Of a DNA stretch of 64,000 nt, positions 10,560 to 22,906 are shown piece after piece (within the stretch, counting starts at the first letter, position 1; each line of letters opens with the position of its first letter). The notes beneath the pieces were generated by a model that searched no databases, was not told the origin of the DNA, and was given only the letters and a program-made list of their open reading frames with translations. The position numbers were made by a program, and so were the translations under genes. The stretch comes from Tetradesmus obliquus (lineage: Eukaryota > Chlorophyta > Chlorophyceae > Sphaeropleales > Scenedesmaceae): assembly GCA_030272155.1 (NCBI GenBank), contig CP126198.1, positions 2,294,001-2,358,000 on the forward strand, in the 5' to 3' direction.

Positions 10560-11394
10560 GTAGTTGTTGCTCAATTTCCGCAGTGGCTTCTCGCTCTCTC
10601 ACGCAAGCTTTGCGTGCTTATTGTACAATGTAGATATTCAGGTTTTCGGCTTCGTACAGGCATCTCATATGAACGCGGGAAGCACACCACTGCGCTTGCA
10701 TTTGCATGTGAAGCTGCATCTTCCTTCACACCACACATGTATGCTGTGGACTTCAGCAGGCTTGTGGTCAACTTGCAGCAAGCAACATGCAATGCAGAGT
10801 TGTGGGTCTAATCGAGCCAAAGCTGCAGCGCCGAACTGGTCTTTGGTCGTGAAGCTTCTGTTACAGGTGGTGCTGCTCCAAGCTGCAGCTGCTCAGCCTG
10901 CCAAGATAACACAGTGTGCAACAGCATTTTCAACCAATGCGACATGCCTGAATCTTGACCTCAAGCAGCATCATAGCAAACACAGCCACACGCCACTGCC
11001 GTGGAATACACCACTTGCCCGGCTAGGCCTGCATGCATGCATCCGCATGCAATTGCTATGTCGACATATGCATGCTACAGCTTGCAACACACACAGAAGG
11101 TGCCCACAGCTTGTGCATGGAGCGGCTGCCTCAACTTACTGTGCCTGGTTGATGCACAGGCAGCTGCCACATGCCACTGCATCAGCCTCTTCACGCAACG
11201 GTCATGTTCATCAGAATGCATCACGCAGCCTCATCCGCCGAGCCGGGCGGCTGCCTCTGCACATCATGCACACAGCGCACACTCCATGCAACACTGCCTC
11301 ACAAGCAAATCGAAGCTCACGCATGTCACTGCGCAGCTTCAACTGGCTCGCCAGCAAGGCACAGCTCACTAGAACAGCAGTACCGCACAACGCT
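10560..11394. other. Region between tRNA and the SPT5 3' end
   Basis: There is no supported gene. Long plus-strand open frames here (10564-11874) overlap the antisense of SPT5 and have no recognisable domain or coding bias. The right part is enriched in short direct repeats of CACACTGCGCAGC type (about 11385-11590). This is probably the SPT5 3' UTR and downstream flank. Confidence 0.5.
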
Positions 11395-11625
11395 CAGTGC
11401 GCCTGCAGCTTGCCCAGCATCATGCAGCACTGCCCTGAAGCAAGGCTCACACTGGCTCGCACAGCGCTAGCGCTCACTGGCTCGACAGCAACACGCACTT
11501 CACACTGCGCAGCCCTCGCTTCACACTGCGCAGCACACACTGCACAACTCACACTAGTGTGCAATACCGCACAGCTCACACTGCGCAGCCCTCACTGCGC
11601 CTGCAGCTTGCCCAGCATCGTCCTG
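11394..11625 (-). repeat. Duplicated 3' terminus of SPT5 coding sequence
   Basis: The last codons and stop context of SPT5 (MLGKLQAQ, 11592-11616) recur about 200 bp downstream as MLGKLQAH at 11396-11420. The spacer holds several CACTGCGCAGC-type repeats. Confidence 0.85.
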
Positions 11626-14600
11626 TCTATCACATCGCCGTCCTCCAGCACCGCATCCCCTCCATCAAACGTCATCACCTCGCCCACCTTGCCCGCCTTG
11701 TCCCCAAACACCACCTTCACGCGGTCCTTCTTATCCACCTCCACAAGCTCAACCACCTCTAGCACCACAACCTCCCCACCATCAAGCGGAATCGCCTCCA
11801 GCTCGCCATTCGCCCGAATATCCCCGCCCACTCCCACCCCCCCACCCGGCAGCTTCACCAGCACGCCGCGGTAGTCCGGCCCGCGCTGCGCGATCGGCGC
11901 CGGCGGCCGCAGCCCGCCGCCGTCAGCCGCCAGCCCACCGCCCAGCCCACCACCCAGCCCCGGCGTGCTGGCCACGCCGCCCTCCAGCCCTGGCGTGAAC
12001 GCCAGCGAGGGAGTGATGCCTGGGGTGTAACCGGTAACCATGCCGGGGGTTGCGACAGTGCCAGGTGTGGCACCCATGCCTGGTGTTGGCTGGGCGTAGT
12101 AGGCATCACTGCCGTAGCCGCCTGGCCCGCCTGCTGCGGGGCTTGGGGCAGGCATGTCAGCGCCGCCGGGCGTCTGCGCGGGCGCGTAACCTGCGTGTAT
12201 GCGTGGGCAGTGAAGCGGGTAAGATGAAGGAAGTGAGGCGGTGTAGAGCAGCGGAGCTGATGCTGGGAGGCCGTGCACTGTATAGGCAGCGGCCAAGAGG
12301 AGCAGGCATGCTGGGTGACGCAGCGAGCAAGCCACGCAGCATTAGCAGCAGCACGGGCAGCAGCGCACAGCAGTATGGACGCCGAGCGCAGCACATGTGC
12401 ACAGCCTGTCATGCCTGGCACACTGTTGCATCCAAACGACCACTGCTTGAAAACAAGTAACAGGCATCCAATTTTCTGTGTACGTCCGCCCTCCACGACA
12501 GTATGTAACAAGTGTACAAGAAGCACCCACCTCCTGGTGTGTAGGCTGTCACGCCGTAGGCGTCTGCACCGCCAGGGGTTGCTGCCATTGCGCCTGGTGT
12601 GCGGGCATTGCCTGGATCTGCATAGCAGCACACACCACACAGGAACAGACATAAGGTTGCGGGCGCCAGGAAAGCAAGGTCTGCGGAATAACACCCTCAC
12701 AAACTATTGAGGGACGCAGGTGATGACAAAAACACTACAGAATAGACAGCAGGCAAAGCTTGGTGCATCTGCCACTACTAGGGCCCTGCCGGCACTGAGA
12801 ATGCACACTGGCCGGTGATCAACATGTTACGTGGATGGCCAGCTGCACAGACGGCTCCTCTTTTGCAGCCTCCACATGCTCACACCCCATGCCACCACTT
12901 CCTGCCACCACACCACACTAGCATATCTCGCCATCGCAACATGCACCCAGCCTCCCCATCCGCACCTGCAAACGCACCGCCGGGCGTCTCCGCAGTGCCA
13001 GGCGTAGGCGCCGGCACGTAGCTGCCCAGCCCACCAGGTGTTGACGCCACCGCACCGCCCGGCCCACCATAGCCGCCGAAGCCGCCGGGCGTGGCAGCCG
13101 CTGGCGGCGGCGGGCCCCTGCCGCCTGCTGCTGCTGCTGCCCCGCCATAGCCGCCGCTGCCGCTGCCGCCCCAGCTGCCAGCGCCTGGTGCTGCTGCATA
13201 GTAGTCTGGTTCGGAGCTTGGGTGTGCTGGAGTCATGCCTGGGTGCATGGGTGTCATGCTGGGGTGCATTGGCGTCATGCTCGGGTGCAGAGGAGTTGCG
13301 CCGCCCATGCTGGGGTGCAGGGGAGTGGCGCCGCCCATGCTTGGGTGCAGCGGTGTCTGCAGCGGCAGCATAGAGCCACAAGCAGCACAGCAGCGACAGT
13401 GGCGGCAGGCAGGCAGTAGCAGGTAAGAGTTGTGCAGCAGGCATATCACAGCAGTCCCCGTCATGCCTGGGTGCATTGGCGTCATGCTGGGGTGCAGTGG
13501 CGTTGCGCCGCCCATTCGGGGGTGCAGGGGTGTAGCACCACCCATGCTTGGGTGCAGCTGCGTCTGCAGGCTGGGGAGAGCAACAACAGAACGGCAGCAG
13601 TGACAATGACAGCAGGCAGGCAGCAGCAGTTTGAGTTCTACAGCGTATGGCAGTCCCCAAAGGAGCAGGTCCACGCCGAGCTGCAGGCTGACAGCACGAT
13701 CGTGCGAAACTCAAAAGAGAGCTGCAGGCGGCAGCCACCACTACTTTGTCGTGCTGAACGCTGGCCGCAAGTCTGGTCGACACTCGCGCTGCCCACCCTG
13801 AGAGATATGGCGCCAACAACTTCAACCCCTTCAACAACCTCACTTAAACCAACCAATGCCCATGCAGCAGTACCAGCAGCAGCAGCAGCCTACCTGCATG
13901 GCATGCGCCGGCGTGCGCGGCACGCCGCCTGCAGCAGCTGCTGCAGGGTTGAAGCCCCCAAAGCCTCCCATGGGGCCGCGCCCTGGCTGCTGCTGGCATT
14001 GTCGGTGACACTTCGCTGAGCACTTCGGTCACCGCGCAACTTTGTGATTGACAAAACCACACTGGAACCAACCAATGCCCATGCACCACCACCACCACCA
14101 CCAATCTGCGCAGCCCTCACCTGCATAGCATGTGCCGGCGTGCGCGGCACGCCGCCTGCAGCAGCTGCTGCAGGGTTGAAGCCGCCAAAGCCTCCCATAG
14201 GGCCGCGCCCCGGCACAAAGCCTCCCCTGCCTGCTGCCATCATGCCGCCGCCGCGGCCGGGTGTGCCGAGCACGTCTTGCCGCTTGACTGTCACAATCTT
14301 GTTGATCGCATCAAGCTCTAGCTGCAGGTGTGTGGCGGTCTCCTGCTTCACGCGGCCCTTGTAGCGTGCGTATGGCCCGCCGCGCACCTGCAGCAATAAC
14401 AAGATATATGACACGCAACGACAGTGTGTGACGTGAAGAGTGCGGCACATGTAACAAACACGTGGGTCATGTGCAGCTAAGTGAATGAATGGCTCAACAG
14501 CCTCATGTTTGCAAGGCAGCTGCCTGGATTATGATGACAGGATGACTTCCATCATCTCATTGTTTTACTTATACAACCCTATCACACCACCTGAGCAAAG

Positions 14601-15569
14601 CATAGCATAGACAGCCGCCGCTCACCACCACTTCCTGCCCCATCAGGCCGCCACCATGGCCGCGGCCCCTGCCGCCGCCCCGGCCGCCTCCAAAGCCGCC
14701 ACCTCCGCGCCCGCCCATATCCCCTCCAGGCCCAAACGGATTCTGCGGCCCAGCGCCAGGGGCGTGCTGCGGCGACGCAAGCACGCCCATACCCATACCA
14801 GCAGCAGCACCACCCATGCCAACACCGGGTGCTGCTGCGCCTGGGGCGCCGTTTGCTGCTGCTGCAGGGCCGTTGCTGCCCCGCAGGCGGACTTGGCGGT
14901 TGCGTACCACGAAGAAGCCACCTTGGGTTTGCAGTTTGGGGTCCCGCAGGAACAGCACGCCCCTGCTGATGGCATGCACAGTGCCTGCAGACAGCAGCAG
15001 CAGCAACAGCAGCAACAGCACCAGCACATGTGGCAGCGATGTGTTTGGGTTTTTGTGGCGCTGGCAACAGTGTGATTCTAGTTTAGGGTCCCGCAGGAAC
15101 AGCACCCCCCTGCTGATGGCATGCACAGTGCCTGCCGGCAATGCGATGACAGCACAACACGTGGCAGCGTAAGGCGTTGAGTCAGCGCAATCCATGTTTT
15201 CACGTGACAGCACGTCTGCGGCTGTGTGCGGATCTGTTGAGCACACTTTTTGCCATGAATTCAGGCACATGCTCCATCAACTGCCTGACCTACAAATGCT
15301 CCGCCCCTGCTGGCCAGTCTGACTGCTTTTTGTTATATACCAAGCACTGCCACGGTGCGTATATAAAAGAACTTGCTACGCCGACTGACTCAGCGCTCTA
15401 GTGCACAGCACACACGCACCTCCCTGCGGTCCCTTTGCGCCGCCGCCTGACCGTGCTGCTCCTTGGGCGCCCTCCAGCGCGCAGTAATCGCCCACGTTGA
15501 TTACCGCGTTGTTCATGTCCACGGTGGAGGTGCGGCGCATGTCCAGCTTGCGCATGATGTCAGATTCCT

Positions 15570-15605
<36 letters not shown>

Positions 15606-18600
15606 CGCACGCACATATACTGTCAGACTGTTGTTCGAACTTGTGCTTGTACACAGTACCTACTCGTGCACCCTGTTGCAAATCCCGCCCTGTGATCACA
15701 AGCAGCTGATGCATAGCGCCAGGCAGCGCTAGCTGGTGAAACCACACATGACAGACAAACCACGCCAGCTGCAGAATACCCCTACACAGCAAGCCCGCGC
15801 TTCTGCTGAGCAGACCAGGTGGCTCCTTCAAATTGCAGCACCAGACACGCTCCTCACACCCAAATGCTACGATCAGACAATGTCAACCATCCTGCTGAAG
15901 CTATTGCCGCATGGCCTGGGCCCGCACCTTGCACATGCGCACGTCGGGCTTGGCGATGGTGCTGCTGTTGGTCAGCACGCGCGCGTAGTCCTTGTCGATG
16001 CCGATGATGACGCCTGCGGTGTTGGCGTCCAGCTGCACCAGGTCATGCAGCTCGTACTTGCCGCCAAGCACCTCAATGCCTGCAGCAGCAGCAGTGGTCA
16101 ATGTATCAGCGTTACTGAGGCTTTGACTGACTCAAGCATTAATCTACACGTATTAGTGGGTGTGCAACGCCCGCGGTGTTGGCGTCCAGCTGCACCAGGC
16201 CACGCAGTTCGTACTTGCCGCCCGTACCTCGATGCCTGCAGCAGCAGCAGTGGTCAATGTGTCAGCGTTAGTAACGGTTTGACTAAAGGTTTCAGTAGTG
16301 GGTGTGCAATGCCCGCGGTGTTGGCGTCCAGCTGCACCAAGTCGTGCCACTCATACTTGCCGCCCAGCACCTCGATGCCTGCGGCAGCAGCAGTGGTCAA
16401 TGTGTCAACGTAAGTAACGGTATGTTAGCAGGTTTTTGTCTGTAATAACGCACAACACCAGCTCGTACTTGCCGGCCAGCACCTCGATGCCTGCAGCAGC
16501 ACAAAATGATACTGTCAACAGAATACACTCCAGAAGAAGCGATGTATCATGCCAGCCAGCCGGCCAGCCAGCCAGCCAGCCAGCCGTGCAGCCAGCCATG
16601 TGCAACCCTGGAGCTGGCCACATTCAAGCCACCAATGCTGCGAGAGGTCCACAACCAGTGGTGTTGAGTGGGCTTGTGCAAGGCTGCTCCCTTGGCGTGT
16701 ACCCGCAAGTAACATCAACATACGCAACACAATACATTGTCTCACATGTGCTGCTGTCTGCTGCTGCCTCTGTGAGGTCCTTCAGGAAGGCCTTGGCTGG
16801 CACAGGGCTGCTCCTTTGGCAGGCAACTGTTATTTACTTTAACAATTGTAACAAGCCACGCCTCACCTGTGCTGCTGTCTGCTGCCGCCTCCGTGAGGTC
16901 CTTCAAGAAGACCTTGAGCTCCTCCTTCTGCGTGTCCGGAAGCAGGCACATCCCGTCCTGCACAGCCACCACCATGCATGCCAGCCAGCCAGCCAGCCAG
17001 CCAGCCTGCCTGCACGCCAGCCAGCTAGCCTGCACGCCGAATCAACCCTCTAAAGCACACACAACTCGCCAACTTGTGTTGCAAGCGGCCCCCAAACCAT
17101 ACGCCATTCACACCACAACCCAGCTCACCTGTGCTGCTGTCTGCTGCCGCCTCTGTGAGGTCTTTCAGGAAGACCTTGAGCTCCTCCTTCTGCGTGTCTG
17201 GCAGCAGGATGCACACGCCGTCCTGCACAGCCACCACCATGCCGCGCTGGCCGCCATGCGGCCCCGACAGCACACGCACGTGGTCGCCAGCCTGCAAAAT
17301 GACGCAGCAGATGGTGTGCATATATTGCATGTTAGTAGAGTAAAAGAAGCCTTGCCATGGTTGGAATGTAGAAGAGGGATGCTTGCTAGCACGCGCACGT
17401 GGTCGCCAGCCTGCAAGGAAGCAGCAGCAGGTGGTGTACAGAGCGCGCAGCGCAAAACATTGGGCAACGCTTCTCAGACAGTCGATGACTGCCGCGTATG
17501 CGGCCGTGCGGCCCAGACAGCACACGCATGTGATCGCCAGCCTGCAAAAGTGACGCAGCAGATGGTGCAGATGGCAAGTATTGTCAGCGTTCAAGCCAAC
17601 TGTCTTAAACCTCTGTGCCTGCTAACACTTTCCAAGCCATGCGCAGCTGATGCACCTGCAAGAACCCTGCGACACCTTTCAGCCGCATGGTCGCCAGACC
17701 TGAAACACGCCACTTCTTCTCACCTTGAACAGCTTCTGCACCTCATCCAGCTCCACCACCTGATCAGCCATGACATCATGCATGCAAATACAAATCCTGC
17801 CCCTTGCCAAGCCCTATCAACAGCTGCAACTGCAGCAACCGTGTGGCCAGCGCCAGCGCACCTTGAACAGCTTCTGCACCTCATCCAGCTCCACCACCTG
17901 GTCAGCCATGAGGCCATGCTATGCAACAATCAACCCTGCCCCTTCCTATACACGTTGCAATCACTGCAATCACTGCAATGAGATGAGCGCACGCAAGCGA
18001 TACGCCCCGCTTGTGCCCTAGGGCAAAAGTGGACGGGTAGAAGGTGTGGAGCCCAGGGGCGCCGCCCCTGGCCACACACACCCTCTTAGCCTTAACTTAC
18101 CCAGGAGCTGCAGAGCTGCCTGGGTAGTCACTCACTCACTCACTCAATCACTGCATCAGGCCTTTGGCCAGCCACTTGCCCTTCTCACCTTGAACAGCTT
18201 CTGCACCTCATCCAGCTCCAGCTCCACCACCTGGTCAGCCATGAGGTCGGGCCGCACCAGCAGCTTGCCGTCATCGGGGCGCACATCCTCCACAGTGCCT
18301 GCAGCACACATTGATACGCACAGCGCACAGCATGTGAGTTGTAATGCAGCTGCGGCGAATGGCTGGCGCATCAGCGCAAGCTGCATGATCCGTACTCGCG
18401 AGATGCGTTCACGCCACATCTGCACAACCGGAAAGCACATTGCCAGCGCTACAAGGGGGAGCTGCATTCAACGCTCCCACACCCCTCCAGCGTTTTGAGG
18501 TCTCCCGCCATCACCATCACGCGGTCGCCCATGATGTACGAGCTTTATTCATACCTAAATTGCTGCAAATACTTGCAGAATCTGCCTCATGGGATGAAAC

Positions 18601-19128
18601 TGCAGAGAACACTGTTACATCACTACCCAGCCTCGGCATGTAGCTGCTACAAAACAACTGCCAAGTCTCCAATTCCTCACCCTCCGGCGTGTTGAGGTCT
18701 CCCGCCACCACCACCACGCGGTCGCCCTTCACATTTGAATTTGCAAATAACAACCACGACCTTTTTATAAATGCTAACCCTCCAGTGTGTTGAGGTCTCC
18801 CGCCCCCCCCCCACCACGCGGTCGCCCTTCACATTTTGAATTTGCAAATAACAATGAAACCCGTCTAGAGAGCTCACCCTCCAGTGTGTTGAGGTCTCCC
18901 GCCACCACCACCACGCGGTCGCCCTTCACATTTTGAATTTGCAAATAACAATGAAACCCGTCTAGAGAGCTCACCCTCCAGGGTGTTGAGGTCTCCCGCC
19001 ACCACCACCACGCGGTCGCCCTTCACGTAGGTGGCCTTGGGCGCGCCGCCATCAGGCAGCGCCTTGAGCAGCTGCTTCAGCCCAGACGTGGGGTCCTGCA
19101 AAGGCACCAGGCACAGCCAGCAGCAGTT

Positions 19129-19161
<33 letters not shown>

Positions 19162-19579
19162 TGATGTATGTGGCGCCATCAGGCAGCGCCTTGAGCAGCT
19201 GCTTCAGCCCAGAGGTGGGGTCCTGCAAGGACATTGTGCACAACAACAAACACAGCAAAGAGGGTTGGCAACAGCTTGAGCCCCAAAGTGGGGTCTGTCA
19301 GGCAGCGCCTTGAGCAGTTGCTTCAGGCCAGACGTGGGGTCCTTTGAGGAGGACATAAATCACCAGGGCATATCGAGTTAGCAGCAGGGGCCGACAAGGC
19401 AACTGATGCCATAGTGCAAGAGCAGCACACAGCAGTGACCAGGCAACACCAACACGTGTGTCACAGCAGCAGCAGTGTGCTGTGCATGGCTTGTGTCCTC
19501 ACCGTAAGGTCCTCCACCTCGCCCGACTGCCCAGCCTGGTTGAAGCGGCTGATCTCATCCAGCGGCGGCGCCACATCCT

Positions 19580-19621
<42 letters not shown>

Positions 19622-22600
19622 GCGTCAGAGGCTGGCAGCAGCAACAGAGCTTGGCAGCAGCAAGGAAGCAATCAAGCTAACACAGCAGCATTCAGACAGC
19701 TGCCACAGCCCGAATCGGCGAACACGCTACCACTAAGGGCAAGATCAGGTCAGAAGTTGGCTGCGCCACATGGCACATATCACGTTACACACACACAATT
19801 CACACTTGCCCCACCTGCAGCATGAGGCCCTTGAGCGTGAACTTGCTGACGCTGGTACATGATAGGGTCAAAACCCTGCAAAAGCAAGGTTGGCATGCCG
19901 GTGCAACCACACATAACTTTTGCAGAGCTGCTGCTTGCCCCACCTGCAGGATGAGGCCCTTGAGCGTGTAGCTGCGCAGCGTGTAGCCCTCAATGAACCT
20001 GGCAGCAGCAGCAGCAGCAGCAGCAGCGGCAGCAGCAATAACACAGCAGAGTGTCAGCAGATTGGCATGTTCAGCATACACAAGTACCCCACTCCTCGAT
20101 GGCGCCAGGACCCACACGCGCGACTGGTGAAACAAGATCAATAGTGGCATGACTTGTCTGCGCAGACGTGGTGACGCTAGGGTTGTCCCTGTCATTGCCA
20201 GCAACTCAGATTGCAATCCATGGTGTTAGTGTTCATGGTGTTAGTGTTGATAACCTGTGTGTGTTGAGCGTGAACACGTTGGGGTCGTTCCTGTCCTTGC
20301 CCACTGGCAGCCCCAGCTCACACGTTTATTCAGTGTGAAACTCGAGGTTGCGCATGTGTTCAGTGTGAACTTCTCACCTGTGCGTGTTCAGTGTGAACAC
20401 GTTGGGGTCGTTCCTGTCCTTGCCCACTGGCAGCCCCAGCTCACACGTTTATTCAGTGTGAAACTCAAGGTTGCGCATGTGTTCAGTGTGAACTTCTCAC
20501 CTGTGTGTGTTCAGTGTGAACACGTTGGGGTCGTTCCTGTCCTTGCCCACTGGCAAGCCCAGGTCGCCCGCCTCCCTGGACCGCCACGGCTTGGGTGGAG
20601 GGCGCACCGCCTGGCGCCCAAACGGATTGCGCCGCCCGCCTGCACAGGGCGAGAGATTGCAACTTGTTACTTCTCAACTCAAAAAGCTGGTGAGTGCAAG
20701 CAGTACGCGGCGTACACGCACCAGGCCCACATCAGTGATGCAGCAGCAGCTGCAGCTGCATTATAAGCTGCAGTGCTACAATGCAGCAGCGCCGCAGTGC
20801 AGCCGCAAGTGCTGCCCAGCTGCGCCTCACCGCCTCCCATGTGGTCCTTGGCCATGGCAGCCAGGCTGGGTGAGGCGCGGCGCCGATGCCGAAAGGTATG
20901 GCTTACAACACGGCTATTATATTATCTCAATATCCACGCAGCACGCCAGGCGCCTCACCGCCCCCCATGTAGTCCATGTGGTGAGGCGCGGTGCTGATGC
21001 CGAAAGGTATGGCTTACAATAAGACTATTATATCAATGCAGTATCAAAGCAGCAGCGCCTCACCGCCTCCCATGTGGTCCTTGGCCATGGCTGCCAGGTC
21101 CAGGCGCGGCACCAGCTTGATGGTGGCACGGCCCCCGGCAAAGTCCACGTCCACCACCTGCAGTAATAAGTAACACATGACAAAAGGTTGCAACATGACA
21201 AGGCGCAGCACCAGCTGGATGGCGGCACAGCCGGCGAAGTCCACGTTGGCCACCTGCAGCGAAAGTGGAATAACGCACGTCGTTGCTTGAGCTTGAAAGC
21301 CAATGTGATGAGAAGTGGCACCAGCTTGATGGTGGCGCGCCCCCCGGCAAAGTCCACGTCAAACACCTGCAACAGACAAACCAGCACAACATTTGAGACG
21401 TTGTTGATGGCATTGTTATTGATGTTGCACTGCACTGTCTTGAGCACAATACCACTAAACACCCTAGAAACATCCGTATCCTGCTCACAAGCAACGCACA
21501 CAAGACAGTGCACGCACCTTGGCCAGGTCATCCTTGTAGAGCCCTCCCCTCACACGCACTCAGCTGTCACTGACCCTGCTGTCACTGACATACCTCCCAC
21601 CAGGAATAACAAGGCCATTGCAGTGATGCGCACCTTGGCCAGGTCGTCCTTGTAGAGCCCGCCCCTCACGCTGCACGTTCATAGGCACGATCCCACAACA
21701 ACTCCCCACAAAAGCCAAGACCATTATTAGAAACGGCGCACACAAAGCAGTATAGCCACACACAAACACACCCGCACCTTGGCCAGGTCATCCTTGTAGA
21801 GCCCTCCCCTCACACGCACCCAGCTGTCGCGCTCGATGGCCGCCTTAGCTGCGCGGTTTACGGTGATGGCCGCGGGCCGCTCCTTCAGCGGCACCAGGCG
21901 CGCGCCCTTGCTGGGGAAGATGGTGCGCAGGCCACGCACCGCCTCCATGACCTGCGAGATTGACACACAATGTGCGAGCATGCATGCATGTGTGGGTGAG
22001 CATGCACAGCGGTTGGCCTGGGAGGCAGACAATTTCATCATTCTGCGTGTGAGTGCTTGTCCTGCACCAGCTGTCTGTAACAGAAAAGCACACAGAAGAA
22101 CCGCTCATGGTGGCACTCTCAACAGTTCACCAACTCTCTAGCACAGGCCCCTCCCCCTAGCCCTGCACAAGCTCCCCCGCGAGCAGCAACCAAGCCTTGT
22201 ATCCCGTTGTTCTGCACTATCCTGCGCTGTTTCACTGGTTTCCCCCACTCACGTGTGAGTCCCTAAACGCCTCCACGTAGAAGAAGCCCTTCAGGTGGTC
22301 CAGGCACACCGCAGACTTGATGGCCAGGGGAGTGCCACGCTCCGCCATGTTGTAGCACTTCTGCAGCAGCTGCATGCACGCCTCGCGCTCAGAGCCCAGC
22401 CTGAGGAGGACAGCAGACAGCAGACAGCAGGGCAGACAGATGGTTGTTTGAGCAGGTGAATTTAGCAGTTGGACAGCGCTTGCAAACACACACAAGCCAC
22501 AAGCCCCAAGCCAAACTGCCTGTCGCATGCTAGCATGCGCAAACTCAACACTCCCCTGACACCCCTGCCAACCAAAACAGTACCCACTGCCCCTGCCGCA

Positions 22601-22723
22601 CCTGCAGGTCACGATGAACAGGCCTGGGTCCTCCTTGGTGGGCTGCAGCCCCTGCTGGCCCACGTCCTCCTCTTCGCCGTAGTGGCCGTAGTCGTCCTCC
22701 TCGTCATCGTAGTCCGCCTCCCT

Positions 22724-22774
<51 letters not shown>

Positions 22775-22853
22775 ACAAAGGCGACAAAGATCAGTAGTGC
22801 CCGTAGTCATCCCCTTCGTCATCACAGTCCGCGCCCCTGCAGCAGCAGCAGCC

Positions 22854-22906
<53 letters not shown>

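Noticed and set aside
10564-11874. 436-codon plus-strand ORF as a gene
   Set aside because: It overlaps the antisense of the SPT5 C-terminal exon, has a His/Thr/Ser-rich composition from repeats and shows no domain.
17978-18144. tRNA-derived SINE with Pol III promoter
   Set aside because: I found no convincing A or B box, so I call it only SINE-like.
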